The translations under genes were made by a program, and so were the position numbers. 64,000 nt of DNA from Zarea fungicola (lineage: Eukaryota > Ascomycota > Sordariomycetes > Hypocreales > Cordycipitaceae). The stretch lies in NCBI GenBank assembly GCA_900169235.1, contig FWCC01000232.1:62001-126000 (forward strand), in the 5' to 3' direction. Below are positions 60,975-64,000 of this stretch, one piece after another; within the stretch, counting starts at the first letter, position 1, and the number at the start of each line of letters is the position of its first letter. A model generated the notes under the pieces. The model saw only the letters and a list, made by a program, of their open reading frames with translations. It did not search any database and was not told the origin of the DNA.

Positions 60975-62287
60975 ATGATTCCTGTAACAAGGAGAGTCCT
61001 CCGACGCGGTAGTAATGGGAGTCTTGACATGGTCGTTGAGCCTCTTCCACCAACTGGAGCCACAGATGCACTGATCCGGGTTAAAGCTGTCGCATTGAAC
61101 TGGAAAGACGCTGCCATGCTCAACAGCAAGTTTCCTTGGCCGAATGTACTTGAACATGGTATACATGGAAGCGAGTTCGCTGGGGAGATTGTTGCATTAG
61201 GAGACAGAGCTGCCTCGTTTCAGGTAAGGCGCCGAAATGTGTTGACAAGGGAATCACAAAATTAACTCGGAGCAGTTGGGCGATAGGGTCGTTGCATTGC
61301 ATGATCAGCTTGCAGTTACGGGCCTTGAAACACAATTTGAAGGCAAGTAAAATCAATGAGCTACACCACAACTCGAATCATCTAATTAACTCGGCCTGTT
61401 TTGCAGGATTGGGTCAGCAAGTCGACGGAACGTTGGCCGACTATCTGGTATTTCCTATACATACTCTAGCTAAAGTACCAGCGCATCTCAGCTGGGAGGA
61501 GGTGTGTTTTTCTGTCGCAAGTTGAGCCTTGATGCGTTGGCTTACACCGTTGATGTCTGTCCTTTACAGGCAAGCACAATTTCTGTCGCAGGACTTACCG
61601 CCTGGAATGCATTGGATGCTTACCATGCAACTGCCGGAAAGACTGTACTCTTGCAAGGTATATTGCCGATACTATCAATACTCACAAACATGGCTGACGC
61701 CCGTCAGGGACCGGAGGCGTTAGCCTTATTGCGCTCTTACTTGCTCAACAGCTTGGTTTCCGAACCATTGTCACATCTTCATCCGATGCTAAACTTCAAA
61801 AAGTCAAAGAATTGGGAGCCACATTCACCATCAATTACAGAACCCACCCTGACTGGGAGAAGGAAGTTTTGCGTCTTACTGACGATGTTGGTGCTGATCT
61901 GGTTATTGACCTAGGCGGAGCTGCGACGTTGCTTCAGAGCGTCATGGCGCTTCGGAAACGTGGTCGGGTTTCGCAGGTTGGACTAATGACCTCAGAGGGC
62001 AATGGAAGCTTCGTACCGTTGGTCCAAATGCTCATCATGAAAGCTTGTAGTATTCAGTACGTTCTCATTCACCACCTTTGCACTCGTTTCATCCGCTGAC
62101 CAGTCCTAGGGGGATCCAAGTAGGGACAAAATTTGATCTTGTCGTGTTTTGTGCGTTTTTGGAGCAGACGAAATTGAGCTTAAATCCAATTATAGATCGT
62201 GTGTTTAGCTTTGGTGACACAATGGAAGCTTTGCGCTACCTGACTGCTGGGGATGTTTTTGGGAAAGTGGTGGTTCTACTGCCATAG
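60975..62287 (+). CDS. MDR-family NAD(P)-dependent alcohol dehydrogenase/quinone reductase
   Basis: Medium-chain dehydrogenase/reductase of 341 aa. Six exons: 60975-61223, 61276-61342, 61407-61501, 61570-61657, 61708-62056 and 62110-62287. The GroES-like part has ALIRVKAVALNWKDAAML and HGIHGSEFAGEIVALG. The Rossmann part has AGKTVLLQGTGGVSLIALLLAQQLGF, DLVIDLGG and RVSQVGLM. There is no four-Cys structural-zinc loop, and the catalytic-zinc Cys position reads Asn-Trp-Lys-Asp. It therefore fits the zinc-independent NAD(P)H:quinone-reductase/enoyl-reductase-like branch better than classical ADH. Intron 2 has a GC donor (AG|GCAAGT), the only choice that keeps the frame. It is divergent from the Gal80-like gene. 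The pair probably acts in one oxidative route; the substrate is unknown. Confidence 0.88.
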
Positions 62288-62576
62288 AGCAATGAATTAG
62301 AACCTCCCACTGCACAGATGATTGATTAAATAGCAATAATACGTGAATTTCACGGATGCTATGCAAAACAGATCGCCTTGGTCTTGGGATGAAATTTGTA
62401 CTTCTACATTAGAGAAACTCAATTTAGTAGCTGACCGTACATTGTTGCATTCTGAGTCCAGCTCATACGTCGCCAACCCCAGCTCCAATTACATTTCACC
62501 ACGTGGCTATCAGTCATGATGCTATGATCTGGGCCTCAAAGGTTTGTGAGAGTGACAAAGGCTATTCAGGATTAAA

Positions 62577-62924
62577 TCAGTTGCTCGGGTGAGCACTTGA
62601 AAGCAGAAATCCATAACATCCATTGCAGTAGATCTGGGCCCAGTCGCCCATCTTCCTCGCAACGAGCTTCGATTTTTTGAGTTGCCCGCATCGACAGCAG
62701 GTGAATTCAGTGCTTTCGGCCAACCTATGTTGCTGCAAACTATCACGAGGAGGATAGTCCTTGATGATTTTGAATCGATCTGGAATTGCTTCCACCACCC
62801 CTACTTGCGAGGCTGGTTGGTCAGTCGAGGCGTCAGTTGTGGTATTCAGAGGGTTATTACCGTCTTCGCCCAGATCTCCGGCCGCCACTATCACTGTCAG
62901 TACATAATCCAAAAGGAAATTCAA
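62577..62924 (-). CDS. Zinc-ribbon-like fragment, start not found
   Basis: A 115-codon frame ends in FTCCRCGQLKKSKLVARKMG, then IYCNGCYGFLLSS. The CxxC...KSKLVA...CNGCYG.LLS pattern recurs in short fungal proteins that I know from Fusarium-type genomes but that have no assigned function; two CxxC pairs imply zinc binding. There is no in-frame ATG before the ribbon. Either an upstream exon joins at an AG near 62900 or the gene is decaying. It is convergent with the MDR gene, 289 bp past its stop. Confidence 0.45.
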   Translation of the reverse strand: MNFLLDYVLTVIVAAGDLGEDGNNPLNTTTDASTDQPASQVGVVEAIPDRFKIIKDYPPRDSLQQHRLAESTEFTCCRCGQLKKSKLVARKMGDWAQIYCNGCYGFLLSSAHPSN

Positions 62925-64000
62925 TAAAGAGGCTGATTATTAATACTTCTTAGACCGTATTGCAACTTGTAACCCAGTGGCTGCTTTCGCGACAGTAGGT
63001 AACAGGTTTCGTGGCCGCTGATGGCGCTGTTCTGTTTGACGGCATCTATTATCGCTCTCTTGGTCTTATATAAGCATAGACCTACTTACAGTATTATTAA
63101 TACCATTCCCCCTAGTGGTTAATCAAATTACTTTAGGTGAGTGCCTTGCTCCATGCAGGGTGCAGGGGCCGAGACAGCCGTACTGAGAAATTGACGCTTG
63201 AATGCCAGCTCATTACATATGCCAATGAGCTGCCGACGCAATAATATGAACTACACGAAGTGTCTCCCAATAGGAGCTTCTGACAGTAAGCCTGCTACGT
63301 GTGTGACTTCGTGTCAGCGTCCGGTTGGATCACCAATGTGGAGCGTAGATGCGGAGACAACGCATCTTGCGACCAGTCTTGAAGAGGGTGGTGACGTTGC
63401 TGATTGTTGAAGTTGACACTTCACATTCTGTACGGCAAAATTTATTAGGGGCTGCAGGGGCTTCATTCCTCTGGCCATGTAGGCGAAGGTCAGTGAACTT
63501 CTATGGGTATCGAGCCCTCTGTCGACTGAACGCTTTGTCAATTACAAAGTGTTATTCTCTTACATGCCTGCTTCAGGCCGAGTAGCGAGGCCGCTGATCA
63601 CTGGTTTGATATGCCGCGAGCTTCTGCGATACACACATCACCACCAGCAAGGATTCTGCCAGCATAGTCCTAGTCGTATTGTCACGCCCCTCTGGTGCGT
63701 ATAAGTTTTACTGTATGTATTGCGCGTTCATTATTAGGCAGGTTGAGGGAGTGGTTTCGAATCTTGAATGTAGGTTACAAAAAAGCGTGCTGTGGACTAC
63801 GATTCACAGCACTACTAAATAGGCGGAGAATGTTGGAGAAGGTGAAATCGGGCTTACAAATGGTGAAAGCAAAGGCCACAGCAAAAGTGCTAGTTACCTG
63901 AGTCGAACGTGTACAACCTGCATCGCCTCTGTTCTTTATTCATCGATGTAAAAAGGAAGTCTCATAAGCTATAGATTCCTCGTCGTACAGAATTTTTTCT
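62925..64000. other. Right-end region, no gene seen
   Basis: Only short overlapping frames without recognisable domains. No tRNA or repeat array detected by eye. Confidence 0.5.

Overview
The window is nuclear DNA of a filamentous ascomycete, most likely a sordariomycete close to Hypocreales. The signs are short GT-AG introns with CTAAC/CTGAC-type branch sites, a Zn2Cys6 regulator, fungal NACHT/WD40 and NACHT/ankyrin proteins, an SSK1 response regulator, and small secreted proteins typical of such genomes. I joined exons by hand. In every multi-exon model given with exon coordinates except the small secreted gene at 37.6 kb, the lengths sum to whole codons. The species placement is inference.

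Left part (2.4-9.3 kb): a tandem tRNA-Ser(GCU)/tRNA-Gly(UCC) pair sharing one T-run, then three minus-strand genes: a sugar/quinate-type MFS transporter, a DapA-family aldolase and a Zn2Cys6 activator. This looks like a small uptake/catabolism/regulator unit. From 10 to 26 kb there are single accessory genes separated by long empty stretches: a kinase-like protein, three small (two of them secreted) proteins, a serine beta-lactamase-like hydrolase, a multi-pass membrane protein and a secreted type-B carboxylesterase. The carboxylesterase lies between two diverged LTR-like repeats.

Middle (25.5-37.2 kb): an NLR neighbourhood. It holds a relic of a nucleoside-phosphorylase effector domain, a TIR-like/NACHT/ankyrin protein ending in an acidic tail that contains a sequencing gap (minus strand), and a divergently placed NACHT/12xWD40 protein (plus strand). 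These families act in fungal non-self recognition and regulated cell death.

Right-centre (39-50 kb): a GC-rich conserved block with a large class-3 (DAG-type) lipase, a CCDC97/DUF2052-like protein, SSK1 (HOG pathway) and a mitochondrial small-subunit ribosomal protein of the mS35/bot1 family.

Far right (50-64 kb): an unusual higher-order satellite of about 190-200 bp units at 50.3-51.2 kb, then about 7.5 kb of decayed DNA including a copia-type gag remnant. After that comes a divergent gene pair (Gal80-like Rossmann protein and an MDR quinone-reductase/alcohol-dehydrogenase-like enzyme) whose shared promoter carries repeated CCGAAA/TTCGTCCG elements between two TATA boxes. A zinc-ribbon fragment lies at 62.6 kb.
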